Shown piece after piece: positions 52,133-59,444 of a DNA stretch of 64,000 bases; position 1 is the stretch's first letter; the number at the start of each line of letters is the position of its first letter. The DNA is from DASVNK01 sp964478815 (GTDB lineage: Bacteria; Verrucomicrobiota; Verrucomicrobiia; Limisphaerales; SXQI01), in assembly GCA_964478815.1 (NCBI GenBank), contig CAYZKY010000004.1, positions 29,257-93,256 on the forward strand. Direction: 5' to 3'. The notes beneath the pieces are model-generated. The model was not told the origin of the DNA. It saw only the letters and a list, made by a program, of their open reading frames with translations, and searched no databases. Position numbers and translations under genes: made by a program.

Positions 52133-52142
52133 GCAAGCCCCG

Positions 52143-52148
52143 CTCCTT
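52143..52148 (-). promoter_or_regulatory. Ribosome binding site that decides the GTG start of the giant gene
   Basis: The minus strand reads AAGGAG here, followed by 10 nt and then GTG at 52132-52130. The alternative TTG at 52123 would be 19 nt away, and the only nearby ATG lies inside the conserved LEPR motif itself. GTG is therefore the best start. Confidence 0.7.
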
Positions 52149-52169
52149 ACGAGGACTTGCGACGCGGTT

Positions 52170-52199
52170 GTTGTATCGGAAGCTTTGGATCACCGCCAA
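52170..52199 (-). promoter_or_regulatory. Weak candidate sigma70-type promoter for the giant gene
   Basis: On the minus strand TTGGCG (52194-52199) and TACAAC (52170-52175) are separated by 18 nt, each matching 4 of 6 consensus positions. It lies about 20 nt upstream of the ribosome binding site. Just upstream, near 52207-52222, a direct repeat of GTGGAAA (plus strand) might bind a regulator. Verrucomicrobial promoters are poorly defined, so this is a weak call. Confidence 0.25.
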
Positions 52200-52310
52200 G
52201 AACAAAAGTGGAAAATGTGGAAAGTATTTTGCGGGCGGGGAGATCTCGAAGCGAGGACGGGGCGGCGGCTTCGTCAGGTGCCGGCCGAAAGCCGCTGGAA
52301 GGCGGATCAC

Positions 52311-52341
52311 AAAAAAGCGGGCCTCGGAGACCGAGACCCGC
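52311..52341 (-). terminator. Intrinsic terminator after the VPD-CTERM gene
   Basis: On the minus strand an 11-bp stem with one mismatch (GCGGGTCTCGG pairing with CCGAGGCCCGC, loop of 3 nt) is followed directly by six T. It starts about 30 nt after the stop of the 52371-52949 gene, so it should insulate the giant gene from it. Confidence 0.85.
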
Positions 52342-52370
52342 CTGCAGAGAGAAACCGGGAAGCGCGGCGT

Positions 52371-52949
52371 TTAGCTCCGGCGCGCGTGGCGGACGGCGGC
52401 CAAGCCGGCCAGCGCGAGCCCGAGGAGGCCGGCGGTCGCACCCGCATCCGGGACGCCCGGCCCATCGAAGGTCAGCGTGTCCACCGCGACCTGATTTCCG
52501 CCATCGTTGAAGACGATGCGGACGATCCCGGCGCCGCTGAGCGAGGCCACGCCGTTGACCGAGTCCCCACCCGGGGAATCGATGTAATGAAACGCATCCA
52601 CCATGATGTTCGCCGCATTGTAGGCGGTGGCATGGAAATCCACCCCGTCACCGGGAGTGGCCCAAGTAAATGAGACGAGCGATTGAGGATTGGTGAAGGC
52701 GGCGGACATGGAGGGTGTGCCGTCGTTGGTAATGCCAGCGCCGTCGTCTGGAAGGCGAACGTCGCCCGCGAACAGGAGAGCATCGGTGAACGACACCCCG
52801 AACGCATCGTAGAAGGGGTCGCCATTCAGCGAACCGCCGGGATGGCCTTCGCTAAAGGTGATGGTGGTGTCGATAGCCAACGCGGTGCCCGAGAGGCACA
52901 CGGCCGCCAGCGAACCGAGGAGCAATTTTTTCGATGTGATTTTAAGCAT
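52371..52949 (-). CDS. Secreted protein with VPD-type CTERM envelope-sorting tail
   Basis: This is a 192-residue exported protein of unknown function. Residues 1-25 (MLKITSKKLLLGSLAAVCLS then GTALA) form a classical signal peptide. The middle is beta-rich, with FHATAYNAANIMVDAFHYID, typical of small PEP-CTERM-like proteins. The last 27 residues begin with VPDAG, continue as a hydrophobic helix and end in RHARRS: this is the VPDSG/PEP-CTERM tripartite sorting signal, which directs proteins to an exosortase-dependent envelope sorting pathway in Verrucomicrobia. The start at 52949 is chosen because it begins the signal peptide; an upstream in-frame ATG or TTG (53018) would add an unlikely leader. 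It is followed by a strong terminator. Confidence 0.85.
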   Translation of the reverse strand: MLKITSKKLLLGSLAAVCLSGTALAIDTTITFSEGHPGGSLNGDPFYDAFGVSFTDALLFAGDVRLPDDGAGITNDGTPSMSAAFTNPQSLVSFTWATPGDGVDFHATAYNAANIMVDAFHYIDSPGGDSVNGVASLSGAGIVRIVFNDGGNQVAVDTLTFDGPGVPDAGATAGLLGLALAGLAAVRHARRS

Positions 52950-53018
52950 AGGTTTTGAACTTGTGTTCGAAACACGCCAAGCACAAATCGATCCAAACTT
53001 TAGATCGTTGTTCATCAA

Positions 53019-53409
53019 CTACTTGCGTCATTAACCCGTTGCCGTACGTCAAGAATCCGTAAGTATTTTTTACAGTTTCTCGACGCCGGGCGTCGACGGC
53101 GGAACACGTTTCTGACGCAAAGCCGGCAATCCATAGACGCCAAGAGCGCAGGACAGCCGGGAATCCTGGGCCCGATCAAGAGCCGAGCGTCGGGCGGCGG
53201 GGCCGCCCGAGGGCTCAGGGCCGGTGCATCTCGAAGTTTCAGGAAAGCCTCCTGTGGCGGAGCGAACGTTCGGGCGAGGCGCCCGAACGGGACAGGCGGA
53301 GGCGCCTGTCGCTACCCACGATGGGGCAGCATTCGCCAAATTCAGGTGCATTCGCCTGGCCCGAGGGCCGAGCGTCACCGTCCGGGGATGAGCGGTTGGT
53401 TGGGAGGGA
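53019..53409. other. Intergenic region with a hairpin and dispersed repeat
   Basis: No convincing gene was found; open frames here are translations of repeats. It holds a GC-rich hairpin at 53191-53209 (CGGGCGGC with GCCGCCCG, 3-nt loop) and the 103-bp repeat at 53226-53328. The part near 53019-53070 is AT-richer and may contain the promoter of the VPD-CTERM gene; no clear -35/-10 pair was identified. Confidence 0.6.
53226..53328. repeat. Dispersed 103-bp repeat, copy 1, with two consecutive hairpins
   Basis: It begins GCATCT and ends ATGGGGCA. It contains CGTTCGGGC (53267-53275), loop GAGGC, GCCCGAACG (53281-53289), then GACAGGCG (53291-53298), loop GAGG, CGCCTGTC (53303-53310): two perfect stems of 9 and 8 bp. 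Copy 2 lies at 57105-57207, also 103 bp. Confidence 0.85.
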
Positions 53410-54501
53410 TCAGGCGGCGGCGCGGAGGGGTTGGTTCGTGAAGGGGGCTGGGGTGGCAGTTCCGCTATTGGGTGTGGAATATGTGGAAGCCGGCGGGGTT
53501 TTCGGGGCGGATGTGGAATTTGTGGAATTTCCGGGATGGGGATGGGCGAGAGCACGTTCGAGTTCGGTTTGGAGGGGGGTGTAGAAGCCGCGGCGGTCTT
53601 CGGCGGGGTGGAGGCGGGCGATCTCGCCGAGGGCGCGGGTGAGGAGTTCGGGGGAGATGGGGGGCGCGGCGGGAATGGGGTTGGGTTGGGTGCCAGGGGT
53701 GCGTTTCACGGCGGCTGGGGCGGCGGGGTTCGCCACGATGGAGACGATGGGAGCGGCGGGAGCCGGGGCGGGCATGGGGCTGGGGGCTGGCGCGGGGGAA
53801 GGAGAGGAGGTTTCGGACGGGTCCGCCGCGGGGGTTGGAGCGGCGGGCTGGTTTCGGGCCGGGCGGGCGAGGACATCCGCATCGTGCCGGGCGATTTGCT
53901 GGGAGATTTGCCGGGAGAGTTCGCGGCCGGGCTCGAGGGCGCGGCGGAGGCGAAGGGCGGTGCCGATCCCGCGGAGGTGGGTCAAATACTCGGCGCCGGG
54001 CTCGACCATCGCCTTGAACAAGGACATTTCGAGGAGGGTGGAGAGGGCGGCGAGGAAGCGGTCGGGCTGATCGGCCTGGTCTGGATCGAAGTGATCCGCG
54101 AACTGGCCGAGGGCTTCGAGGGCGGCGCTGGTGCGATGGTGGCGGGTGTAGAAGCGGGAGAGGGCGGCTTCGCTGGTGGCGAGGCCGAAGCCGCCTTCGG
54201 ACCGGGGAAGGGCGGCGCGGGCGACGACCTCGGCATAGGAAGATTCCTCACACCAGCGGAGGAGCTGGGCGCGTTCGGCCGCGGTGAGCTGGCTGAAGGG
54301 GTTGTTCTTATGGGTGGGCCCGGGGGCAAGGAAGCGGGACGCGGGGTTGGGCGAGGCGGACGCGGCGCTGCCGGGATCGGGCTGGGCGCCGGGAGCCGGT
54401 TCCGGGCTGGCGGGCGAGGCCGCGGCGGGATGGGGTTCGGCGAGCGAGGCGGCGGCGGGGTTAGTGATCGTGGCATTCATACTGGTCTTGAGGTTGTTCA
54501 T
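53410..54501 (-). CDS. Ala/Pro-rich protein with a central helical core, unknown function
   Basis: The protein has 363 residues. Residues 1-60 and 218-280 are low-complexity Ala/Pro-rich; residues 66-215 are a helix-rich core with LTAAERAQLLRWCEESSYAE and LATSEAALSRFYTRHHR, reminiscent of small helix-turn-helix proteins of Verrucomicrobia (Mu gp27-like), but this is only a resemblance. The C-terminus (282-322) is again helical. The ATG at 54501 is preferred because the frame upstream lacks homology-like sequence and continues into an intergenic repeat zone. Nearby A/T-rich DNA (54510-54590) may hold its promoter. No function can be assigned. Confidence 0.7.
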   Translation of the reverse strand: MNNLKTSMNATITNPAAASLAEPHPAAASPASPEPAPGAQPDPGSAASASPNPASRFLAPGPTHKNNPFSQLTAAERAQLLRWCEESSYAEVVARAALPRSEGGFGLATSEAALSRFYTRHHRTSAALEALGQFADHFDPDQADQPDRFLAALSTLLEMSLFKAMVEPGAEYLTHLRGIGTALRLRRALEPGRELSRQISQQIARHDADVLARPARNQPAAPTPAADPSETSSPSPAPAPSPMPAPAPAAPIVSIVANPAAPAAVKRTPGTQPNPIPAAPPISPELLTRALGEIARLHPAEDRRGFYTPLQTELERALAHPHPGNSTNSTSAPKTPPASTYSTPNSGTATPAPFTNQPLRAAA

Positions 54502-54804
54502 TTGCGGGCGAGCGTAACGGAGGGGGTATGTCAAATACTGTCCTACCCTAAAGATTGTGAAGAAAAGTTTTTGAGGCGGTTTTTGGCATGGTTCTTGAAT
54601 TTTGAGGGCGAGGAAGGTCACCACCGAGGCACTGAGGGGGAAGAGGAGGAGAACCGCGGATGGCGCGGATTTCGCGGATAGGGGAGGGAGTTGGACAGGA
54701 CCCGCGACCAAGATCGCAGAGGGGAGATGGTCGGATCGGTCGGATGGGGCGAATGGGAGAGCGGAGGGCGCTGAGGCGCGGATGAGGGAGGGGAGGAGGG
54801 GCAG
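54502..54804. other. Intergenic region with CGCGGAT-type short repeats
   Basis: No gene is recognised. Near 54655-54680 the plus strand reads ACCGCGGATGGCGCGGAT and TTTCGCGGAT, a short-period GCGGAT repeat, preceded by CCACCGAGGCACTGAGG. Such sequences are common between genes in this group and produce misleading open frames. An A/T-rich stretch at 54530-54570 is a plausible promoter zone for the gene at 53410-54501. Confidence 0.5.
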
Positions 54805-54837
54805 GAAAAAGCCGGCGGGACCGAGGTCCCGCCGGCT
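54805..54837 (-). terminator. Intrinsic terminator after the C39-like gene
   Basis: On the minus strand a perfect 12-bp stem (AGCCGGCGGGAC with GTCCCGCCGGCT, 4-nt loop) is followed by five T. It lies about 40 nt beyond the stop of the 54879-56771 gene. Confidence 0.9.
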
Positions 54838-54878
54838 GGTCGATCGGGGGCGGATGCGCCCGCGAGGATCGTTACGCC

Positions 54879-56771
54879 TTAACGTTGCGGTGTTGCATCG
54901 GGAAGATCGGGGCCGAGGGGGATGAGTTCGTCGGCGGGGATGTTGTTCCATTCGGGGGTGTCGTGGAGTTCGGGCCGGTGATTGGCGCGGCTTTTGAAGG
55001 GGGCGAATTTGCGACCGGCGAGGTTGAATTTGGCGTAGAGGGGCCGGGCGGCGCGCTGCCAGGCGCCGTGCTGGTGGTTCATGGTGAATTCGTTCAGTCC
55101 GGTGCGGCGGTCGCTGACGTAGAGGCGGCCGGCGCTATCGAGGTCGGCGGAGAGGGCGTCCTTGACGCCGGGCAGGCTGAGGCTGGAGCCGAGGGCGCGC
55201 TGCCAGATGAGGAAGTCGCGGGCATCGGAGTCTCCCTCGCCGCGGGCGGTTTGGGGCTGGTAGTCGATTTGCATGAGTTGTCCGTTGGCGAGGGCGACGA
55301 GGGCGCGGCCACGGGGCGCACCCCAGGCGGTGAGGGAGCGGATGCCGGGGACGGGGAACGGGGCGATGAGGTTATAGGCGCCGCGCAGGGCGAGGGTGGC
55401 GGGATCGAGGGCGAAGAGGCGGCGCGGGGTGCTGGAGATGAGGAGAATTTCGTGGGTGTCGTTATTGTAGGTGGCGGCGTCGATGCGATGGCCGGCGACT
55501 TGGCGGGGAAGCGGGGCGCGGGCCGCGAGGTGCGCGGACTGGCCGGGGGTTTCGAGATGGAGGATTTCGCGCTGGCCGACGACGAAGACGGAGTGGCCGT
55601 AGCCGAGGACGAGGGCAGCGGAGTCGCGCGGGACGCTGCCGACGACGACGATTTCCCTGGGTTTGGACGAGGCGGCGGCATGGGGAAGGCGGGCGAGGAG
55701 TTTGTGGCCGCCCCGCTGTTCGAGGAGGGCCAAGGCGCTATGCAGCTCGGGATGGGGGATCACACTGAGGATGCGGGCGCCGGCCGGCATGGAGAACGGC
55801 ACGGGGATCTGATCCTGGACAAAGCCGAGATTGCCATTGGCGAATTGGGCCGCGACTTCGACCTCGGTGAAGGTCATGCCGCCGGGGGGGTAGAGGGTGT
55901 AGAAGCCGTCGATGACGCGGTAACGGCCGTCGTCGGGCGGGGGATTGTTCAGGGAGGTGACGGGATAGATATTAAACTCGCCATCGCCGTCGAGATCGCG
56001 GGCGATTTCAATATTGGCGGCGGTGGCGGCGTCGACGGAAGAAAACGGAGAGTTCACGCCGAGGTTGTTGTCGTTGATGGAGCCGGGGTCGCGATATTGC
56101 AATGCGCGTGGGCCGAGGACGGCGCCGTTCTCCGCGACGGTGCGCTGGAGGGTGACGCAATGGCCGGAGGCGCGGTCGGTGAGCCAGGGAATGCCGTTGG
56201 GCCCGCCGGGCGCGGTTTCGTACCGGCCGAAGCAGAAGCTGACGAGGCCACCCTGGGTGGCCATCATGGCGCCGTCGTCGATGGTGGGCCAGTAACCGCC
56301 GCCTTTGACGAAGGAGACAAAGGGCATGGATTCGAGATCGGATTGGGCGAGCCAGGCTTCGACGCCGTCGAGCAGGCCGGAGCCGGTGGTGCCGGTGACG
56401 CCGCTGGTGCCCATTTCGAGGCCGAGGTTCAGCACATGGATGCTGATTTCGAGATGGGTCCAGTCGCCCGGCCCGGGCAGGAGGTCGGGAAAGCCGAAGT
56501 GGGCGGCGTAGCCGAACATGTTCATCATGGAGGTGGGGACGCAGTGCATGCTGCCGTTGCTGGCCAGCCCGGCGCGCCGCTGGTCGAAATCGGGCATGTA
56601 GGAAATGGCATAGGAGTAGAGGCCGGGGGTTTGGTAGTCGAATTCGGCATCGACGACATCGGCTCGTGACGGAAGGGCGGCCGCGCCGAGGAGGAGGCCG
56701 GCCGCAAGGCCAGAGGAGGTTCGGCGAAGGCGCGATTCAAAGACATTCGGACTTTTCATAGGATTAACCAT
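54879..56771 (-). CDS. Secreted C39-peptidase-like protein with a propeller-like C-terminus
   Basis: The protein has 630 residues. A signal peptide spans residues 1-37 (TSSGLAAGLLLGAAALPSRA). Cys77 lies in GSMHCVPTSMMNMF, like the CGPTS nucleophile motif of C39-type peptidases; His204 in ASGHCVTLQR and Asp228 in LQYRDPGSI give the other two positions of a Cys-His-Asp triad in the usual order. The C-terminal half (about 310-600) is beta-rich with RVIDGFYTLYPPGG and LFALDPATLALRGAYN, like a beta-propeller. Activity and substrate are unknown; the Cys could be inactive. Start is ambiguous between ATG at 56771 and ATG at 56759, neither with a good ribosome binding site. A strong terminator follows the gene. 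Confidence 0.75.
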   Translation of the reverse strand: MVNPMKSPNVFESRLRRTSSGLAAGLLLGAAALPSRADVVDAEFDYQTPGLYSYAISYMPDFDQRRAGLASNGSMHCVPTSMMNMFGYAAHFGFPDLLPGPGDWTHLEISIHVLNLGLEMGTSGVTGTTGSGLLDGVEAWLAQSDLESMPFVSFVKGGGYWPTIDDGAMMATQGGLVSFCFGRYETAPGGPNGIPWLTDRASGHCVTLQRTVAENGAVLGPRALQYRDPGSINDNNLGVNSPFSSVDAATAANIEIARDLDGDGEFNIYPVTSLNNPPPDDGRYRVIDGFYTLYPPGGMTFTEVEVAAQFANGNLGFVQDQIPVPFSMPAGARILSVIPHPELHSALALLEQRGGHKLLARLPHAAASSKPREIVVVGSVPRDSAALVLGYGHSVFVVGQREILHLETPGQSAHLAARAPLPRQVAGHRIDAATYNNDTHEILLISSTPRRLFALDPATLALRGAYNLIAPFPVPGIRSLTAWGAPRGRALVALANGQLMQIDYQPQTARGEGDSDARDFLIWQRALGSSLSLPGVKDALSADLDSAGRLYVSDRRTGLNEFTMNHQHGAWQRAARPLYAKFNLAGRKFAPFKSRANHRPELHDTPEWNNIPADELIPLGPDLPDATPQR

Positions 56772-57250
56772 TTAATCGGTGTGGTTTATCGCAATCGCTG
56801 TTCAAGCCCGGCGAGGCCGGGAAATTCGTGGGAACGGGCAGGCCCGATTGGACGGGATGGCACCGCTCGGGAAGGGAGCGGGGCTCGGCACTGGCCCCGA
56901 CCGCCTGAAGGCGGAACTCCGAACGGGGGCGGGGGCGAGAGCGCTCCGGGGAAGGAGGATGAGCGAACGCCGCGGCTGGAGGCCGGGGCGATCTCACTCG
57001 AATCCACTTCACTTTTCATGGGGCCACGTTAGCGAAAAGGCCCTGAAACGAACGTGAAGGGGAGATGAAAATGCTTTAAGGTTTCCCGGGAGCCCGGGGC
57101 AAACGCATCTAAACGCCTCGGAAGAGCCTCCTGTTTCGGAGCGAACGTCCGGGCGAGGCGCCCGAACGGGACAGGCGAGGGCGCCTGCCCTACCCAAAAA
57201 TGGGGCATACTCGGGCGGATTGATTTGGGTCTGCCTTGCCGGAGGCCGGT
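56772..57250. other. Intergenic region, GC-rich, with second copy of the dispersed repeat
   Basis: No gene is supported here. It contains the 103-bp repeat copy 2 (57105-57207) and, at about 56908-56927, a short CCGCCTGAAGGCGG palindrome of a kind often seen between genes of this group. Open frames in this stretch are translations of the repeats. Confidence 0.6.
57105..57207. repeat. Dispersed 103-bp repeat, copy 2
   Basis: Starts GCATCT and ends TGGGGCA, aligns without visible gaps to copy 1. The first hairpin (CGTCCGGGC with GCCCGAACG) has one mismatch and the second (GACAGGCG with CGCCTGCC) one mismatch, so the fold is kept although the sequence has drifted. Confidence 0.85.
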
Positions 57251-58693
57251 TTACGAGGGCCTGGCTGAGGCCGGGGCGGAATGGGACGCGGGGGCCGCCG
57301 AGTCCTTCGGGAGGGTGCGGCGGAGACGGACGATGAAGGTGGCACCTTTCCCAAGCTCGCTCTGGACTTCGACGGAGCCGCCGTGGGAGCGGGTGAGTTC
57401 CTTGACGATGGAGAGGCCGAGGCCGGCGCCGCCGTGGGCGCGGCTGCGGGCGGTATCGACACGGTAGAAGCGGTCGAACAAGCGCGGCAGATGGACGGAA
57501 TCGATGCCGACGCCGCGGTCGGCGATTTCGACGCGGGCGAGACCCGCTTCCGGGCGTGCCCGAATGGCGACCTCCTCACCGGCCGGCGAATAGCGGATGG
57601 CGTTCTCGACGAGGTTGCGGAGGATGCGGCTGAGGGCTTCGACTTCGCCGTTGACGAGCAGTTCGTCGGGCACATCGAGGCGCAAGCGCACTTGCGCGGC
57701 GGCGGCGATGGGCTGCAAGTGGTCGGCCACGTCGCGGCAGACTTCGCTGATGTTCACGGGAGATTGGCGGAGTTCGAGGCGGCCGGCATCGACGCGCGCG
57801 AGGACGAGGAGGTTATCGACGAGGCTGGAGAGGCGCTGGAGTTCGTGCCGGGCTCCTTCAATGACAGCCTGGTACTCCGGCGCGGAACGATCCCGGCGGA
57901 GCGCGACTTCGAGTTCGGCGCGGGTGGCGGCGATGGGGGTGCGGAGTTCGTGGGCGGCATCGGCCATGAAATGCTGGTGGAGTTCGCGCACTTCGGAGAG
58001 GCGGTCGAGAAGGCCATTGAAGCGCTCGACGAGCGGCTGGAATTCGGGGGCTTCCTTGGCGAGGAACAGACGCTGCTTGTTGAAATTGGCGAAGTCGATT
58101 TGCTGGGCGGCCTCGCCCAGGGAGAGGGCGGTGCGGAGCCAGCCGCTGGCGATAAAGGCGATGAGGCTCATCCCGGCCAGCCAGGCGAAGAGGCCGGTGA
58201 GCCAGAGATTGCGCTGGAAATCGTGGAGATCCTTCTCCCAGAAGCGGAGGGGGACGATGGCCTGGGACCAGGCGGAGACGTGGTGTCCGCCGCGCACGTA
58301 GTAAACGGGATAGACGCCGACGGCGGCCGGCTCCGGCTCTTGCACGAGTTCGGTCTGGAAACGGAGGTAGGGTTCGCGCGTCTGGAGGAACCTGGGGTTG
58401 ATCGGCAGTTCGTAGGGGGCGTTGGTGGTGCCGCCGAGGCGGCGGCCTTCCTTGTCGAAGAGGGCGGTGTAGTGCTGATCGAAACCCCACGGGTGAAGCA
58501 TCCAGGCGGCGAAGGTGGGGCTATCGGGATTGATGGTGCGGGCGCGGATCCAGGCTTTATCGCCAGCCATCTGGAGGGCGGCCTTTTCGACCTGGCGGAG
58601 GATTTGCCGCCAGGCGAGCCAGCCCATAACGGCGAGGCCGAGGGCGAGGAGCAAGCCGACGCCGACCAGCAGTCGCGCACGCAACGAGTTCAT
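57251..58693 (-). CDS. Sensor histidine kinase, two membrane segments
   Basis: The kinase has 480 residues. Two membrane segments lie at about 8-28 and 165-186, flanking an extracytoplasmic sensor region of about 135 residues. HAMP-like residues follow (188-240). The H box is AHELRTPIAATRAELE with His248 as phosphorylation site; the N box is RNLVENAIRYSP (Asn364); the G1 box is DRGVGID; the F box is LFDRFYRVD and G2 is GGAGLGLSIVKE. This is the full HisKA-HATPase set, so it should be active. No response regulator lies next to it, so the partner must be elsewhere. The SYLF gene is 122 nt upstream in the same direction. A possible signal is envelope stress, but this is inference. Confidence 0.93.
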   Translation of the reverse strand: MNSLRARLLVGVGLLLALGLAVMGWLAWRQILRQVEKAALQMAGDKAWIRARTINPDSPTFAAWMLHPWGFDQHYTALFDKEGRRLGGTTNAPYELPINPRFLQTREPYLRFQTELVQEPEPAAVGVYPVYYVRGGHHVSAWSQAIVPLRFWEKDLHDFQRNLWLTGLFAWLAGMSLIAFIASGWLRTALSLGEAAQQIDFANFNKQRLFLAKEAPEFQPLVERFNGLLDRLSEVRELHQHFMADAAHELRTPIAATRAELEVALRRDRSAPEYQAVIEGARHELQRLSSLVDNLLVLARVDAGRLELRQSPVNISEVCRDVADHLQPIAAAAQVRLRLDVPDELLVNGEVEALSRILRNLVENAIRYSPAGEEVAIRARPEAGLARVEIADRGVGIDSVHLPRLFDRFYRVDTARSRAHGGAGLGLSIVKELTRSHGGSVEVQSELGKGATFIVRLRRTLPKDSAAPASHSAPASARPS

Positions 58694-58815
58694 GCGGGGG
58701 AGATTGCCCGAGGCCGCGTGAACGAATCCTTAACCGAAGGTGAAAGAACGTTCATAAGGGCAGGCCCCGCGGAAGGAGCGGTGGCACGGGAGCGGCCGGC
58801 CGGCCGCAGCGGCGA

Positions 58816-59352
58816 CTATTCCTTGATCGCTTCGAACTTGAGCTTCTGGCCGCCGACGCTGGCCTCGGCCATGAGGCCTTTGACGGGGCGGGTGAAGACG
58901 AGGACGCCTTCGCGGTACTTGGCATTTTGGGCGGCGCCTTCCGCGGCGGCCACGGCACCGACCTGGGCACTCATTTCCATGGTGCTTTTCTTCAGGGCTT
59001 CGAGGGCGGAGGGCGTTTCGAAGCACACCAGTTCGCGGAAGACCTGGCCGCCGATCTGCGCGCCGAAAGTGGCCTGAGTGAGCGTGACCTTGCCGATCAG
59101 TTTGCCCTGCTCGTAAACGAGGCCGTGCCCCCGCGCTCCGCCGAACACGAGCCCGCCTTTGCCGACTTCGGGAAAGACGGCGTAGCCAGCGGCTTTTTGG
59201 AGGCAGGATTCCAGGCTGGAGTCGGCCTTCTTGAAGACCTTGATCGCTTCGGCGACGGATTTCTTCATGGCTTCAAGATTCGCCTCGGCGGCGGGGAGGC
59301 GCATGGCGGAGGCGAAGAGAACGAGGGCAAAGAGAGATGTAAGATTTTTCAT
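58816..59352 (-). CDS. SYLF (YSC84-like) domain protein
   Basis: The protein has 178 residues with a signal peptide at 1-22. The SYLF domain (about 50-175) contains AAGYAVFPEVGKGGLVFGG, then GHGLVYEQGKLIGKVTLTQA and TFGAQIGGQVFRELVCFETP, all hallmarks of the YSC84/SYLF family. Family members bind phosphoinositides in eukaryotes; in bacteria they are usually periplasmic lipid-associated proteins of unclear role. It lies 122 nt upstream of the sensor kinase in the same direction and 92 nt after the PHP gene, so a shared transcript is possible. No membrane-anchoring lipobox is evident. Confidence 0.9.
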   Translation of the reverse strand: MKNLTSLFALVLFASAMRLPAAEANLEAMKKSVAEAIKVFKKADSSLESCLQKAAGYAVFPEVGKGGLVFGGARGHGLVYEQGKLIGKVTLTQATFGAQIGGQVFRELVCFETPSALEALKKSTMEMSAQVGAVAAAEGAAQNAKYREGVLVFTRPVKGLMAEASVGGQKLKFEAIKE

Positions 59353-59444
59353 AGCCGTACAACTGGATTTCTCTATGAAATCAGGTAATCGAGGCGATCC
59401 CGGCGGTCAAGCGCGGGAGGCGGGCTAGGTGAGCCGCCGCACGA

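Larger units (their letters stand above)
52133..52310. other. Leader region between the VPD-CTERM gene terminator and the giant gene
   Basis: No gene is seen here. It carries the ribosome binding site and weak promoter candidate noted separately, and a GC-rich part (52240-52310) without a clear signal. Confidence 0.5.

Noticed and set aside
53191..53209. GC-rich hairpin considered as a terminator
   Set aside because: No run of T follows on either strand; it is listed only as part of the intergenic region.
53070..53555. A 161-codon minus-strand frame with a repetitive Arg/Pro-rich sequence
   Set aside because: It is mostly translation of the 103-bp repeat; a similar stretch occurs in the other copy (57009-57197).
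53431..54681. A 416-codon glycine-rich plus-strand open frame opposite the 53410-54501 gene
   Set aside because: Composition (Gly, Glu, Arg) and position opposite an Ala/Pro-rich gene indicate a shadow; no domain was recognised.
54885..56669. A 594-codon plus-strand frame opposite the C39-like gene
   Set aside because: It is Gly/Glu/Ala/Asp-rich without motifs, while the minus strand encodes a signal peptide and a Cys-His-Asp pattern followed by a terminator.
57281..59077. A 598-codon plus-strand frame opposite the histidine kinase and SYLF gene
   Set aside because: It spans two genes on the other strand and has no recognisable domain; the kinase boxes on the minus strand are decisive.
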